From contig JAUVKJ010000133.1 in NCBI GenBank assembly GCA_030592145.1, positions 1 to 5,704 on the forward strand: a stretch of DNA of 5,704 bases. The letters are read 5' to 3'. Below are positions 5,561-5,704 of this stretch, piece after piece (position 1 is the stretch's first letter; each line of letters starts with the position of its first letter). This DNA comes from Bacteroides sp. (GTDB lineage Bacteria > Bacteroidota > Bacteroidia > Bacteroidales > SM23-62). Under the pieces are notes generated by a model. The model did no database searches, had not been told where the DNA came from, and worked only from the letters and a program-made list of their open reading frames with translations. The translations under genes were made by a program, and so were the position numbers.

Positions 5561-5704
5561 CAATGAACCAGGGATTGAGAAGTATCTCCTTGTTATAGCT
5601 CAATGGACTGTCCTGATCGTGCAGGGTAACCCTGCAACCGGAAGCTTCCGCAATGGCCTGCCCGGCACCTGTGTCCCATTCCCAGGTGGGAGTAAAACGG
5701 GGAT
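5547..5704 (-). CDS. cysQ: CysQ-type 3'(2'),5'-bisphosphate nucleotidase, C-terminal part
   Basis: Reading the minus strand from the window edge gives 52 codons ending in TGA at 5549-5547. The fragment contains TPTWEWDTGAGQAIAEASG, the W-D-x-x-A-G metal and substrate motif of the inositol monophosphatase / CysQ superfamily (here WDTGAG). The near-terminal LSYNKEILLNPWFIV then matches the usual CysQ end, where L-N-P-W-F follows a Y-N-K segment. The enzyme removes the 3' phosphate of PAP or PAPS in sulfur assimilation and PAP turnover. The metal-binding Asp of WDT is present; the E-x-E and D-P-x-D-G-T metal motifs lie outside the window. The gene is convergent with the asparaginase gene and its last 14 nt overlap that gene's end. 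The frame is too short to call by length alone, but the motif match is specific. Confidence 0.88.
   Translation of the reverse strand, partial: PRFTPTWEWDTGAGQAIAEASGCRVTLHDQDSPLSYNKEILLNPWFIVKRP
5620..5636. repeat. 17-bp perfect palindrome inside the cysQ 3' end
   Basis: TGCAGGGT-A-ACCCTGCA reads the same on both strands around a central A and could fold as a 7-bp stem with a TAA loop. It lies 60 nt past the asparaginase stop and within the coding part of cysQ. No T run follows on either strand, so an intrinsic terminator is not clearly supported. It may still halt or stabilise transcripts at this convergent junction. Confidence 0.4.

Overview
The window looks like chromosomal DNA from a member of the Bacteroidota. 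Three things suggest this: a three-gene ECF sigma / membrane partner / exported protein operon of a type common in that phylum, start codons that mostly lack a clear Shine-Dalgarno sequence, and a CysQ C-terminus with the W-E-W-D-T / N-P-W-F style seen in the group. The phylum call is inference; no rRNA or marker gene is present.

Layout. (1) 1-894: the 3' part of an exported-type M28 zinc peptidase with a C-terminal PDZ domain, cut by the window edge. (2) 907-1728: an uncharacterised membrane protein 12 nt downstream, probably co-transcribed. (3) 1813-3977: a tightly overlapping operon of an ECF sigma factor, a single-pass membrane protein that is probably its regulator, and a secreted protein built of roughly 20-residue Tyr-centred beta repeats. 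(4) 3978-4597: an AT-rich island holding three degenerate 18-bp tandem repeats, a long collinear hairpin, dyad symmetry, and a HigA-like antitoxin reading frame with no toxin partner and no normal start codon. (5) 4598-5560: a lipoprotein-type isoaspartyl peptidase / L-asparaginase with all family catalytic residues. (6) 5547-5704, minus strand: the C-terminus of a CysQ-type bisphosphate nucleotidase, overlapping the asparaginase gene tail to tail.

How the parts fit. The sigma operon is a self-contained regulatory unit: the membrane partner probably restrains the sigma factor, and the exported repeat protein is either a sensor or effector in the envelope. The peptidase and asparaginase are ordinary metabolic or envelope hydrolases with clear active sites. 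The AT-rich island is the only part that looks foreign and is the most unusual stretch. I found no complete new defence or mobile system. The best leads are the 88-nt hairpin beside the orphan antitoxin, and the repeat architecture of the exported protein.
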